This document shows positions 16,372-24,941 of a stretch of 64,000 nt of DNA, piece by piece. Positions within the stretch are counted from its first letter, which is position 1, and the number at the start of each line of letters is the position of its first letter. The notes beneath the pieces are model-generated. The model made no database searches. It was given only the letters and a program-made list of their open reading frames with translations, and was not told the origin of the DNA. The position numbers and the translations under genes are program-made. Source of the stretch: Chloroflexota bacterium (GTDB taxonomy: Bacteria > Chloroflexota > Anaerolineae > Aggregatilineales > Phototrophicaceae); contig JAPOVL010000017.1 in NCBI GenBank assembly GCA_026708115.1, forward strand, positions 1 to 64,000. The letters run 5' to 3'.

Positions 16372-17901
16372 TCACAGATTATACAAGTCGGTGTATTTGG
16401 ATTCGAGGTAAGTCAGCAGCGGCGCGACGTTTAAGTCCTTGCCGGAGATGCTTTGCAGCAGTTCGTTGACCGTGAAGGCGCGGCCATGCTGATAGATCGC
16501 CTCGGTCAGCCAGTCGAGCAGGCGGCGGTAGTCCCCGCTTGCCAGCTTCTGATCGAGATCGGGCAGGTGGTCCTGCGCGGCGGCAAAGACCTGCGCCGCC
16601 ATGATGTTGCCGATGGTGTAGCAGGGGAAGTTGGCGAAGGTGCCGGCCGACCAATGCACGTCTTGCAGGACGCCGCGCCGGTCGTCGGGCGGGGTCAAGC
16701 CCAGGAAGTCGTCCATCTTGGCGTTCCAGACTTCGGGCAATTCGTCAACGGTGATGGACCTGTCGAGCAGGGCCATCTCGATCTCGGCGCGCAACATGAT
16801 ATGCAAGTTGTAGGTCACTTCGTCGGCTTCGACGCGGATGAGGCTGGGACGCACGCGATTGACCGCTCGATAGACCAGTTCGGCATCGGCGGAGGACATT
16901 TGCCGGGGGAAGCAGTCGCGCAGGCGTCCGAAGTGCAGCTGCCAGAAGGCGCGGCTGCGCCCGATCTGGTTTTCCCAGAGGCGGGAGGAGAATTCGTGGG
17001 CGCCGTAGCTGGCGCCGCCGACCGCATATTGCCCCAGGAAATCGGTGGTGAGGGCGCTGCGCGTCAAGCTGGGCGAGACGTTCTGCTCGTAGAGACCGTG
17101 ACCGGCTTCGTGCAATGCGGCGAAGAGCGACATGGGCAGGTAGTTGATGTCGTAGCGGGTGGTGATGCGCACGTCGTCGCGGGTGAATGACACTTCAAAG
17201 GGATGGGGCGCGATATCGAGGCGTCCGCGCCCGAAGTCGAAACCGATCAGGGCCGCGAATTCGCGGCAGAGCCGGGCTTGCAGGTCAATGTCGTAGTCCT
17301 GCCCCCAAAGGTCTGGCGGCATGGGCGCGTCGCTGGCGACGATCTTTTGCAGGAGGGGCAGGATGCCGTCTTTGAGTTGGCCGAAGAGCGCCCCCAAACT
17401 GGCGGCAGTCATGCCGGGTTCGAATTGAAAGACCAGGGCGTCGAAGGGGTGCTCTTCATAGCCGATGGCCTCGGCCAACTCGATATTAAATTCCAGCATG
17501 TGCCGCAGGTAGGGTTTGAAGGCAGCGAAGTCGTTTTGATCTTTGGCCTTTGCCCAGACCGTTTCTGATTCGGGACTGAGCGCGGCGATGCGGCCGATCA
17601 AGTCGGCGGGGATGCGCTTCTGGATCTCGTAATACTGGCGCGTCTGTTGCAAGGCGCGGGCCTGATAGACGTCAAGATCAACCCTTGCGCTTTCGTCTTC
17701 TGCGGCGTCCAGCAGCCGCGCGGTGCTTTCGCTGACGAACTTGTCTTTGGCGAGTTTGCTCAAGGTCTCCAATTGGGCGCCGCGCGAGCGCGATCCGCCG
17801 GGCGGCATCTTGGCGCGCATATCCCATTTGAGCGTATTCAGGATATTGAGCAGATCGTTGTATTCGGCGATATGCGCCGCCAGCGCTTGATAGGCTTTCA
17901 T
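16372..17901 (-). CDS. Carboxypeptidase Taq family metallopeptidase (M32)
   Basis: This 509-residue cytoplasmic enzyme removes C-terminal residues from peptides. The zinc-binding HEAGHGLYEQN (HEXXH) lies near residue 265, and the following Glu ligand is in the segment around YGAHEFSSRLWENQ. Further M32-specific blocks are NIMAAQVFAAA and PCYTIGN near the C-terminus. Its length matches the family (about 500). GAGGAG stands 6 bases before ATG 17901. It is a single gene with repeats on both sides, so it probably has its own promoter in the 17.9-18.1 kb gap. Identification is firm. Confidence 0.95.
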   Translation of the reverse strand: MKAYQALAAHIAEYNDLLNILNTLKWDMRAKMPPGGSRSRGAQLETLSKLAKDKFVSESTARLLDAAEDESARVDLDVYQARALQQTRQYYEIQKRIPADLIGRIAALSPESETVWAKAKDQNDFAAFKPYLRHMLEFNIELAEAIGYEEHPFDALVFQFEPGMTAASLGALFGQLKDGILPLLQKIVASDAPMPPDLWGQDYDIDLQARLCREFAALIGFDFGRGRLDIAPHPFEVSFTRDDVRITTRYDINYLPMSLFAALHEAGHGLYEQNVSPSLTRSALTTDFLGQYAVGGASYGAHEFSSRLWENQIGRSRAFWQLHFGRLRDCFPRQMSSADAELVYRAVNRVRPSLIRVEADEVTYNLHIMLRAEIEMALLDRSITVDELPEVWNAKMDDFLGLTPPDDRRGVLQDVHWSAGTFANFPCYTIGNIMAAQVFAAAQDHLPDLDQKLASGDYRRLLDWLTEAIYQHGRAFTVNELLQSISGKDLNVAPLLTYLESKYTDLYNL

Positions 17902-18013
17902 GTCATCTCCTCATTATTGGTAGGGCGTCTTCGGTTTCCAGGATATGATCTCGTTGTCGGGCTGCGTACGGGCAATGCAACCACCGAGGACGGCGGCAGC
18001 GAGAAGAACTGCC

Positions 18014-18075
18014 GCGCTCACACAAGATAATAAGCCTTCTCGTTGCATGAGCAACGCGGTTTATTAAAAAAGAGG
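18014..18075. repeat. Copy B of the roughly 60-bp dispersed palindromic repeat
   Basis: This carries the same core as copies A and C (CTCGTTGCATGAGCAACGCG, then GGTTTATTAAAAAAGAGG) in the same orientation. It lies about 115 bases upstream of the M32 peptidase start, in a 560-bp gene-free gap that also contains the composite element at 18123-18346. A GGCGGCAGCGAGAAG motif precedes it. Confidence 0.85.
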
Positions 18076-18122
18076 CGCAGAGGGCACAGAGAAAAACCAT
18101 AGGGAAGAGTATGTTTTGCGGG

Positions 18123-18346
18123 CGACCCACCGGGGTCTGTTGAAATTCAACCCCACCCCCCGGCCCCCTCCCCGAAGCTTCGGGGAGGGGGGGCTTTACT
18201 GAGCCATTTTGGACTATTATGGTCTTTTGCATTTGCACGACACTGACCGGGATTGGCTGTAATTCATGATTTTCAACAGAGTCCACCGGGTCGCCCCTAC
18301 CGACGACTGTTATCTTGGAGTTGCATAACTTAGTCGGTGCTACTGA
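18123..18346. repeat. Composite repeat with inverted arms around a perfect 28-bp palindrome
   Basis: Bases 18123-18149 and 18267-18293 are imperfect inverted arms (21 of 27). Inside, 18164-18191 is a perfect palindrome of C5TC4GAAG and its complement, centred on AAGCTT. The stretch 18187-18300 is the second copy of the unit at 4258-4372. Beyond it, 18319-18346 (GCATAACTTAG ... CTACTGAG) resembles the right end of the MITE-like units at 10.4 and 19.5 kb. Nothing else is seen up to the SDR gene at 18463. Confidence 0.65.
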
Positions 18347-18462
18347 GATTATTGTCATGAGACGACGCCAGTTGTATCTGCCGATCGTCGCAGGTCAAGC
18401 CGCAAAATCGGCGCGGTCAAAACGCGGGCGGCTCTGCCAGAAGCCCACCGTACCTTGACCGG

Positions 18463-19245
18463 CTATATGGAGCGGGCAGCGCCGCCGTCGACGCGCAGGG
18501 TGGCGCCGGTGATGTAACTGGCCGCCGGAGACAGCAGAAAAGCGCCGGCCGCGCCGAAATCGTCAATGGTGCCGTAACGCCCCAGCGGGATCCCCGCTTT
18601 GGCGCGGGCCTGGACCTCGTCTATGTTCATGCCCGTCTTCTGTGAGGTGACCGCGTCGAGCTGCGCCACACGGTCGGTATCGATCCGGCCCGGGACGAGA
18701 TTGTTGAGACGGATGCCATCGGGGGCCAACTCGTCCGCCAGCGTTTTGACCATGCCGGCCACGCCAGCGCGCATGATGGTTGACAGACCCAGGCGCGTGA
18801 TCGGCTCCCGAACCGAACCGGAAGTGACGGTCAAGATTGATCCGCCGCCCGCCATGTGCGGGATGGTCAAGCGGATCATGCGAAAGCTGCTGAGGAGCGT
18901 GAGCTCGAAGGCCGCTTGGAAGTCATCGTCAGAGACCTCCTTCAGCGTCTTGGCGGGCGGTCCGCCGGCGTTGACCAGCAGGCAGTCGATCGCGCCCCAG
19001 GCGGCGACGGTTTTGTCCACCCAGGCTTGGATGTCTTCGGCTACCCGCACGTCGCAGGCGCTGGCGAGGGTTTCGACGCCGTAGTCGTCGGCGAGGGTCC
19101 GCGCGGCGGCCGCGACATCGCTTTCGGTGCGGCTACAGAGCGATACTTTTGCGCCGTTGGCGGCGAGCGCCTTGGCGACGCCGTAGCCCAAGCCTTTGCT
19201 TGATGCGGCTACCAGGGCGACTTTGTCTTTCAATCCCAGATCCAT
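18463..19245 (-). CDS. SDR-family protein lacking the catalytic Tyr-Lys pair
   Basis: This 260-residue Rossmann-fold protein resembles 3-oxoacyl-ACP reductases. The cofactor loop reads SSKGLGYG, CSRTE follows the second strand, and LLVNAGGPP replaces the usual NNAG. The normal YxxxK active site is missing: after the catalytic-serine strand (ILTVTSGSVREP) the sequence is LGLSTIMRAGVAGMVKTLA, with Ser/Arg where Tyr/Lys would be. This matches a divergent SDR group with the same substitution, so the chemistry is uncertain. ATG 19245 is chosen over the long upstream extension because MDLGLKDKVALV starts the fold directly. The gene stands alone between repeat-rich gaps. Confidence 0.85.
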   Translation of the reverse strand: MDLGLKDKVALVAASSKGLGYGVAKALAANGAKVSLCSRTESDVAAAARTLADDYGVETLASACDVRVAEDIQAWVDKTVAAWGAIDCLLVNAGGPPAKTLKEVSDDDFQAAFELTLLSSFRMIRLTIPHMAGGGSILTVTSGSVREPITRLGLSTIMRAGVAGMVKTLADELAPDGIRLNNLVPGRIDTDRVAQLDAVTSQKTGMNIDEVQARAKAGIPLGRYGTIDDFGAAGAFLLSPAASYITGATLRVDGGAARSI

Positions 19246-19398
19246 TTGTCTCTTGTCCTTATCTATGGCAAGTCCTCGCGCCATTATAGCGTTTCGCGGC
19301 GAATTGTTCAGTGGCGAGGCTTGTTTGGGAGCGGTGAAAATCGTGGATATCGTGCTGTGCGGGTTTGATCTGGGGGGATTCACCACAGAGGCACAGAA

Positions 19399-19551
19399 GT
19401 ATGTGCAAGTAAGTCATACAAAAAAGCGAGCCTTGTAGGGGCGGCCAATCTGGTCGCCCGCTGCCGCCGCGACTTGTGGTTTCGGGCGACATGGTATGTC
19501 GCCCCTACAGATCGTTGCTTTAGCAAAACTTGCATTACTTACCTGCACTTA
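19399..19551. repeat. MITE-like element with terminal inverted repeats and two nested hairpins
   Basis: The left end, about 19399-19419 (reverse strand GTATGACTTACTTGCACATA), matches the right end 19532-19551 (GCATTACTTACCTGCACTTA) at 16 of 20 positions. Inside are a GTAGGGGCG / CGCCCCTAC inverted pair and a perfect hairpin GGGCGACAT-GGT-ATGTCGCCC at 19484-19504. The ends resemble those of 10331-10462. It lies in the 550-bp gene-free gap 19246-19795. Confidence 0.65.
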
Positions 19552-19573
19552 GTGAGCGCAGAGAAGTGATGGA

Positions 19574-19705
19574 AAGTAAGTCATGCAGCATATGGTTGTT
19601 AGTCTATGGCAATTGTGGGCGAGCCAAGGCTCGCCCCTACACAGTTTCGATTATTTCGGCGATTTCTTTCTTATGGCAAAGCTCTCAATTACTCAGGCGT
19701 GCTTA
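19574..19705. repeat. Third MITE-like unit with GGGCGAGCC hairpin
   Basis: The left end AAGTAAGTCATGCA (19574-19587) is the complement of the family right end, and the right side finishes with GTGCTTACTGAG as at 10.46 kb. The centre, 19617-19636, is a perfect hairpin, GGGCGAGCC-AA-GGCTCGCCC, followed by CCTACA. The same hairpin occurs at 52756-52775. The arms are more degenerate than in the other two units. Confidence 0.5.
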
Positions 19706-19730
19706 CTGAGACCCTTTGGCTACAGGTTTT

Positions 19731-19778
19731 GGGCGACTGACAGCTGCGCGTAGACAGCCAGTAGGAGGTCAGTCGCCC
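19731..19778. repeat. Hairpin of the GGGCGAC family next to DapA-like gene 3' end
   Basis: GGGCGACTGA at 19731-19740 pairs perfectly with TCAGTCGCCC at 19769-19778 across a 28-base loop, followed by CCTACGATTG. It lies just past the stop of the DapA-like gene and could end transcription, though no T-run follows. Confidence 0.6.
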
Positions 19779-19795
19779 CTACGATTGTGGCGCGA

Positions 19796-20710
19796 TTAGA
19801 GCGGTAGCCTGACTGTCGGGTCTTCAATGCCGACGCGTTGCAGCAGCCAGGTGATTTCCGCTTCGGTGCCGGCGTCGATGGGATTAAAAGGTGGTCGTGG
19901 CGTGGCGTTGGCGATGGCGCCACGTCGATGCAGGAAGGCTTTGCGGATGGTCAAATTGATCAAGGGCTGGTTCTCGTAGCGGATCAGCGGCAGGTATTTG
20001 TCGAAGATGGCCTCGGCGTCGCCCTGCCGTCCGGCCTTGAAGGCATCATAGACCGCGACCAGGATTTCGGTGAAGGCGAAGCCGGTCATGGTGCCAGAGG
20101 CGCCGCGATTCAGTTCCTCGAGCAAGAACATGCCGCCCAGCCCGCCGAAGATCTCGAACTTGTCCGTGACTTGACGGATGGCGTCGATTTTCTGCATGAG
20201 CGGCGGATCTTCCAATTTGAGATAGCGCGCGTTGGGAATGGATTCGGCGATTTGGCCCATGACCTCGGGCGACATGAAAACATCGTTGACCGGCGGGAAG
20301 TCTTGCACGACGATGGGGCCGTCGATGCTGTCGGCGATGTGACAGTAAAGGGCCAGGATGGCCGGGTCGGATTTGTCATCCAGGGGTGGCGGCGCGATCA
20401 TCACACCATCGGCGCCCGCGGCAAAGGCCGCCGCGCTGAGCCCGATACAGGTTTCGAGTTGGCTGTGGCTGGCGCCGACCACGATTGGAATAGCGCCGGC
20501 GACGGTTTCCACTACGGTGTCCATAACCGCCTTGCGCTCATCGACGCTGAGCTTTGCCGCCTCGCCCATCACGCCCAGGATGGTCAAGCCCTGCGCGCCA
20601 ATCTCCATTTGAAAGCGCGCGAGCTTTCTGAGGCTGTCATAATCGACCGAATGATCGGCCTGGAAAGGGGTAGCCAGAATATTAAAAATACCGGTAATGC
20701 TGCCTGACAT
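19796..20710 (-). CDS. DHDPS/NAL-family (DapA-like) aldolase or lyase
   Basis: This 304-residue TIM-barrel protein belongs to the class I aldolase family of DapA and N-acetylneuraminate lyase. The Schiff-base lysine is in ARYLKLEDPP near residue 170, and the GVMGEAAKLSVDER segment corresponds to the pyruvate-binding GTTGE motif with changes. The tyrosine that DapA needs on strand five is replaced in IVVQDFPPVND, so lysine biosynthesis is unlikely and a degradative aldolase or dehydratase is more probable. Its start abuts the stop of the upstream amidohydrolase (TAA then ATG), so the two are one transcript. The substrate may be a keto acid made from the product of that hydrolase. Confidence 0.85.
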   Translation of the reverse strand: MSGSITGIFNILATPFQADHSVDYDSLRKLARFQMEIGAQGLTILGVMGEAAKLSVDERKAVMDTVVETVAGAIPIVVGASHSQLETCIGLSAAAFAAGADGVMIAPPPLDDKSDPAILALYCHIADSIDGPIVVQDFPPVNDVFMSPEVMGQIAESIPNARYLKLEDPPLMQKIDAIRQVTDKFEIFGGLGGMFLLEELNRGASGTMTGFAFTEILVAVYDAFKAGRQGDAEAIFDKYLPLIRYENQPLINLTIRKAFLHRRGAIANATPRPPFNPIDAGTEAEITWLLQRVGIEDPTVRLPL

Positions 20711-21952
20711 TTAAGCGACTCCAATCATTTGTTTGCCGGCGATAAAGACCATTTCGAGCTGCTCGAGGGCGTATAGATCGGCAAGCGGATCCCCCGCGAT
20801 GACAATGATATCGGCATCCTTGCCCGTTTCCAGACTGCCAAGCTTGTCGCCCAGTTGGTTGAGGCCCGCAGCGACGATGGTGGCGCCCCGCAGGGCATCG
20901 TAGTTGTCCTTTTTTATACCGAGTTCGACCATGAATGCCAGCTCTGGCGCCACGACATCGTGGCCGACGACCGGGCTGCCGGCATCGGTGCCGAAGGCGA
21001 TGGTCACGCCGGCAGCCGCCGCCTTGATCAAGCCCTCGTAGCGTGCTCGGCCGGCGACGGCAGCCTGACGCTCGGCGATCTTCCATTCGGGAATATCATA
21101 CTGCCTGGCCAGGTCGGCTTGCGATTGCATCAGCAGGGGCGCGAAGGTGGTGACAATGGGAATATCTTTGTCGAGCAGCAGTTGAATGGTGTCGTTGCTC
21201 ATAGAACCGCCGTGTTCGATTATGTCGACGCCGAACTCCGCCATGCGCCGGATGCAGGCGTCAAAGGTGGCGTGCGCGGTGATGGGCAATCCGTTGCGAT
21301 GGGCCTCGTCGATAACCGCGTGCAGTTCAGCGTCGGTGAACTCCAGGAGGTCATGGCTGCCCATGATTTTGATCAAGTCGGCGCCGCGCTTGACCTGGTC
21401 GCGGACGGCGCGCCGCATTTCATCGGCGCCGCTGGCTTCCCGGCAACACCAAAAGGTATGGCCGCCGGTCTGGACGATGGCTTCGCCGGCGATCAGCAGG
21501 CGCGGCCCCGGGAAGATGCCTTGTTCCACTGCTTGTTTGGCGAAGAAGTTGCTCTGGTTCATGCCCAGGTCGCGCACCAGGGTGATGCCCGCTTTCAGAC
21601 TCTTGATCATATTGCCGGCGCACTTGTAGGCGCTGATTTCGGGCGGGTCGTCCAGTGATTGCCGGGCCAGATCGTGTACGCCGTCCCAGGCCAGATGAGC
21701 GTGCGAATTCATCATGCCGGGCATGATGGTTTTGCCGCTGCAATCAAGGACATGAGCGTCCGTTTCTCCCAGGTCGCTCATGCTGCCGACAGCTTTGATC
21801 GCGCCATTGTCGATCTCGACGAATCCGTCGTCGATGATCTCGTTGCCGCGGCAGGTCAAGACGCGCCCGCCGGCCAGCACGCGGTGCGGCGCGGGCATAT
21901 CGAACATGGGCTTGATGACCTTTTCGAAACGCCATGCGGGTGCTTCTGGCAT
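20711..21952 (-). CDS. Metal-dependent amidohydrolase (imidazolonepropionase-like)
   Basis: This 413-residue cytoplasmic hydrolase of the amidohydrolase superfamily has the first metal motif in GMMNSHAHLAWDG, a lysine-containing strand (ADLIKIMGSHDL), His in PITAHATFD and in DIIEHGGSMS, and Asp in IAFGTDAGSP. This matches the imidazolonepropionase/Xaa-Pro dipeptidase (arginine- or prolidase-like) branch. AAGGAGG precedes ATG 21952 by 6 bases. It is directly joined to the DapA-like gene downstream. Two other amide-cleaving enzymes lie upstream on the same strand, so the region looks like a cyclic-amide or peptide scavenging set. Confidence 0.88.
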   Translation of the reverse strand: MPEAPAWRFEKVIKPMFDMPAPHRVLAGGRVLTCRGNEIIDDGFVEIDNGAIKAVGSMSDLGETDAHVLDCSGKTIMPGMMNSHAHLAWDGVHDLARQSLDDPPEISAYKCAGNMIKSLKAGITLVRDLGMNQSNFFAKQAVEQGIFPGPRLLIAGEAIVQTGGHTFWCCREASGADEMRRAVRDQVKRGADLIKIMGSHDLLEFTDAELHAVIDEAHRNGLPITAHATFDACIRRMAEFGVDIIEHGGSMSNDTIQLLLDKDIPIVTTFAPLLMQSQADLARQYDIPEWKIAERQAAVAGRARYEGLIKAAAAGVTIAFGTDAGSPVVGHDVVAPELAFMVELGIKKDNYDALRGATIVAAGLNQLGDKLGSLETGKDADIIVIAGDPLADLYALEQLEMVFIAGKQMIGVA

Positions 21953-22160
21953 CAGTTGCCTCCTTCTTGCCGGTGCTACATCTTGCTAGCCAGGTTGATG
22001 GGAGTGCTAAACTTCAAGAACTTGGCTCTCTAGTCGCGCGCTACAGGTTATTAACCAGCGGGGACGCAGCGTATTTTGTTAAGATAGCGATATCATCGGC
22101 AGTCAGCGTTCCCGGCTGGTTGGGCTTTCTTGACGGGGGTCTTCGGGCTCGGGCAAAACC

Positions 22161-23564
22161 TTAGAAATCCAGACTGACGCGCGCTGGGTCGGGTCGCAGG
22201 AATTGCCCGTCGCCTGCAGCCCCGACAATTTCGCCATCATTGAAAACCGTCTTGCCGTTGACGATGGTGCGGTTGACCGCCCCCTTGAAGGTCATGCCAT
22301 CGTAGAGCTTGTCGCAATCGCGCGCTTTGCTGAAGAGCATATCGCTTCTGATGGTGGTTTCGTCGTCCGGGTCGTAAATCACGAGATCGGCGGCGGCGCC
22401 GATGCCGATATGCCCGCGCTGGGGATAGACGCCGAAGCGCTTGGCGCCGTTGGTCGCGACCAGGTCAACTGCCTTGTTGACGCTGATGCGGCCGCAGAGC
22501 GCTTCGTGCATGACGCCGAGCAGCAATTCCTCGACGCCGGGCGCGCCGGGCGGCGTGGCCCAGATATCGGTGCGGGCGCGTTCCTTTTCTTCCACGGTGA
22601 AGGGCGAGTGATCGGTGGTGATGGCCATGACTGTGCCATCAATCAGAGCCTCCCAAAGCGCGGCTTGATCAGCTGCTTTGCGCAGGGGCGGGTTGACCTT
22701 GGCGTAGGGACCGACGCGGGCCAGATCGTCTTCGGTGAAGAACAAGTAATGCGGGCAGGTCTCGGCGCTGGCGGTTGATCCCGTGGCTTTGAAGCGGCGG
22801 AAGACCGCCAGGGGCTCGGCCCCGCTGAGATGGGCGATGTGCAAGTTGACGCCGATACTTTGGTTGAGCGTGAGCAAGGTGGCGATGGCCAGGGCTTCGA
22901 CGTGCGGCGGGCGCGATTCGCCGTGGGCCGGCACATCATTGCGCCCGGCCGTGACCAGCTGCCGGGTATGCCACTCCAGCAGTTGATTGTTTTCGGCATG
23001 AACGGCGCAGACCAGGCCGGTCTCGGCGACTAACTTGAGGGCCTGATATAGATCGGGCACTTCTGGCAGGCAAAGCCCTTCAAATTCGTCATCGCGTCCT
23101 TTGGGCGCGGCTGTCATGAAAATCTTGAAGGCGATAGCGCCTTGATCGACCATGGCCGCGATTTCGCCGCGATCCAGGAGACCGGGCGCGCCGTAAAGTC
23201 CAAAATTGACGTATGCGTCGCGCTGCGCCAATGCCTTGCGCATGGCGAAGATCTCGCCAGTGGCGCAGCAGGGTTTGGAGATTGGCATTTCGAAGACTGT
23301 GGTCACGCCGCCTGCGGCGGCAGCTCGCGTTTCGGTGGCGAAGTCGCCACGCTGCGGATAAGCGGGCGCGCGACAATGAAAATGGATATCGATGGCGCCG
23401 GGCAGCAGCAGTTTGCCGGAAGCGTCGATGGTCTCGTCCGCCTCGAGACCGGCGGAATCCGCCACCAGGGCAACGATCACGCCGTCGCTGATGCCCAGGT
23501 CGAGGCGGGCAATGCCGCTTTCGAGAACGACGTCGGCGTTTTTGATCAAGGTATCTAGGTTCAC
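22161..23564 (-). CDS. Allantoinase/hydantoinase-like cyclic amidohydrolase
   Basis: This 467-residue enzyme of the dihydroorotase/allantoinase group opens cyclic ureides. All metal positions are visible: His-X-His in AIDIHFHCR, the carboxylated Lys in AIAFKIFM, His in CAVHAEN, His in LHIAHLSGAEP and Asp in ITTDHSPFTVEEK. The last motif and the overall length fit allantoinase best, but hydantoinase activity cannot be excluded. The start is taken as GTG 23564, with TAAGGAAAA just upstream, rather than the TTG at 23582. The M20 hydrolase gene ends 41 bases upstream, suggesting a two-step amide pathway. If the product is allantoate, later steps would yield glyoxylate for malate synthase. Confidence 0.85.
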   Translation of the reverse strand: MNLDTLIKNADVVLESGIARLDLGISDGVIVALVADSAGLEADETIDASGKLLLPGAIDIHFHCRAPAYPQRGDFATETRAAAAGGVTTVFEMPISKPCCATGEIFAMRKALAQRDAYVNFGLYGAPGLLDRGEIAAMVDQGAIAFKIFMTAAPKGRDDEFEGLCLPEVPDLYQALKLVAETGLVCAVHAENNQLLEWHTRQLVTAGRNDVPAHGESRPPHVEALAIATLLTLNQSIGVNLHIAHLSGAEPLAVFRRFKATGSTASAETCPHYLFFTEDDLARVGPYAKVNPPLRKAADQAALWEALIDGTVMAITTDHSPFTVEEKERARTDIWATPPGAPGVEELLLGVMHEALCGRISVNKAVDLVATNGAKRFGVYPQRGHIGIGAAADLVIYDPDDETTIRSDMLFSKARDCDKLYDGMTFKGAVNRTIVNGKTVFNDGEIVGAAGDGQFLRPDPARVSLDF

Positions 23565-23604
23565 AGTCTTTTCCTTAGGCAATGCTTAGGCAATGGCGGG
23601 TCGC

Positions 23605-24759
23605 TCAGTCCCCGCGGTAGAGCGTCCGCCGTAGAAAATCCAGCAGGATGTCCGTGGTCGCTTGGTATTCCGCCAGATCAACATGCTCATCGGCGGCGTG
23701 GGCGGCTTCGTAACTGCCGGGACCGAAGATGATCATATCTCCGCGCGCCAGGTCCATGAGATGTTTGGCGTCGCTGCCGGGCAGGTAGCCGATGGGACCC
23801 GGGTCGGTCTTGAGCTCGTCCCGCACGCAGGACAAGAAGGTCTGTCCCAATTCCGTATCCAGCCCCGAGTCGAACCAGGGGGAATATACGAAGCTGTCGA
23901 TGTCCGCTGTTGCCGGCGCTATGTCGACTGCTTCGACGACGGCTTTTAATTCGGCGATGACCGCGTCGGGATCTTCGCGCGGGATCATGCGGCGATCGAG
24001 CTGGATATGGCAGGCATCGGGCACAGCGTTGGCAGTGCTGCCTCCGGTGATCACACCGATGTTGCAGGTGGGGAAGCCGACCATCGGGTGAACGCGTTGC
24101 GCCAACTGGTTATGATAGTTGTCCAGCGCTGCGATCAGTTTCGACATGGCGGTGATGGCGTTGACGCCGCGATCGGGATTGGTAGCGTGCACGGCTTTGC
24201 CGTGTGTATGCACGGAAGCGCGCATGACGCCTTTGTGCGCGGTGGCGACTTTGTTGCCGGTCTGTTCGCCGACCACGATGAAGTCGCAGCTGGGCAGGTG
24301 CCCGTTATCCGCCAGCCACTTGGTGCCCAGTTGGCCGCCGACTTCTTCTTCGGCGGCGGCGACCAGGACAAGCGTGCCACCCAGGGCGTCTTGTTGGGCG
24401 GCGGCGGCCATCGCCAGCATCATGGATGCCAGGGGCGCTTTGTCGTCGATGCTGCCCTTGCCATAGAGCGCGCCATCCTTGACTGCGCCGGCGTAGGGAT
24501 CGACATGCCATTTGTCGGCTTCGTTCTTGGCGATGGGTACGGTATCGATATGGGCGTGCAGCATGATCACCGGCGACCCGTCGCCCAGCGCGGCGATGGC
24601 GTTGCGCGCCTCGGGTTTGGCCTCAGGCGCCGGGGTACGCAGTTCACAGCCGATGGCGCGCATTTCATCCGCGACAAAATCGGCGATAGCACGCGTATCG
24701 CCCGGCGGGTTTGGGGACGGAATCTGCACCAGTCGCTGAAGCAGTTCGATGCTATGCAT
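23605..24759 (-). CDS. M20-family deacylase/peptidase (ArgE/DapE-like)
   Basis: This 384-residue di-zinc hydrolase cleaves amide bonds of N-acylated amino acids or similar compounds. Metal-binding features in order are VIMLHAHIDTVP, the bridging Asp region near GKGSIDDKAP, AAAEEEVGG, FIVVGEQTG, and a final His in AADEHVDLAEYQ. The insert between (HKGVMRASVHTHGKAVHATN) is the dimerisation domain. It is more like ArgE/DapE than the carbamoyl-amino-acid hydrolases. ATG 24759 is preferred to the GTG one codon earlier. Being just upstream of the allantoinase-like gene, it may act on the same substrate family. Confidence 0.88.
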   Translation of the reverse strand: MHSIELLQRLVQIPSPNPPGDTRAIADFVADEMRAIGCELRTPAPEAKPEARNAIAALGDGSPVIMLHAHIDTVPIAKNEADKWHVDPYAGAVKDGALYGKGSIDDKAPLASMMLAMAAAAQQDALGGTLVLVAAAEEEVGGQLGTKWLADNGHLPSCDFIVVGEQTGNKVATAHKGVMRASVHTHGKAVHATNPDRGVNAITAMSKLIAALDNYHNQLAQRVHPMVGFPTCNIGVITGGSTANAVPDACHIQLDRRMIPREDPDAVIAELKAVVEAVDIAPATADIDSFVYSPWFDSGLDTELGQTFLSCVRDELKTDPGPIGYLPGSDAKHLMDLARGDMIIFGPGSYEAAHAADEHVDLAEYQATTDILLDFLRRTLYRGD

Positions 24760-24941
24760 CACTTGTCTCTATCTTGACAAACCGCGTCGCTCATGTGCCG
24801 CCAAAGCCAAGTGTCATTCTTAAGAACCACCTTAATCATGCCAGGAATGGGTGTGTAATTTTGCGCGAGCGCGGCAGACGTTTTCGCCGAATACGCGCTG
24901 AGCGGCCGCCGCAGCACGACTTCGGACCTCGAATGCGCAGC

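Noticed and set aside
18001-18358. Minus-strand frame through the 18.0-18.35 kb repeats
   Set aside because: The coding frame is made from repeat copies (the NRVAHATRR phrase is the translated hairpin and is also seen at 16.3 kb), not a gene.
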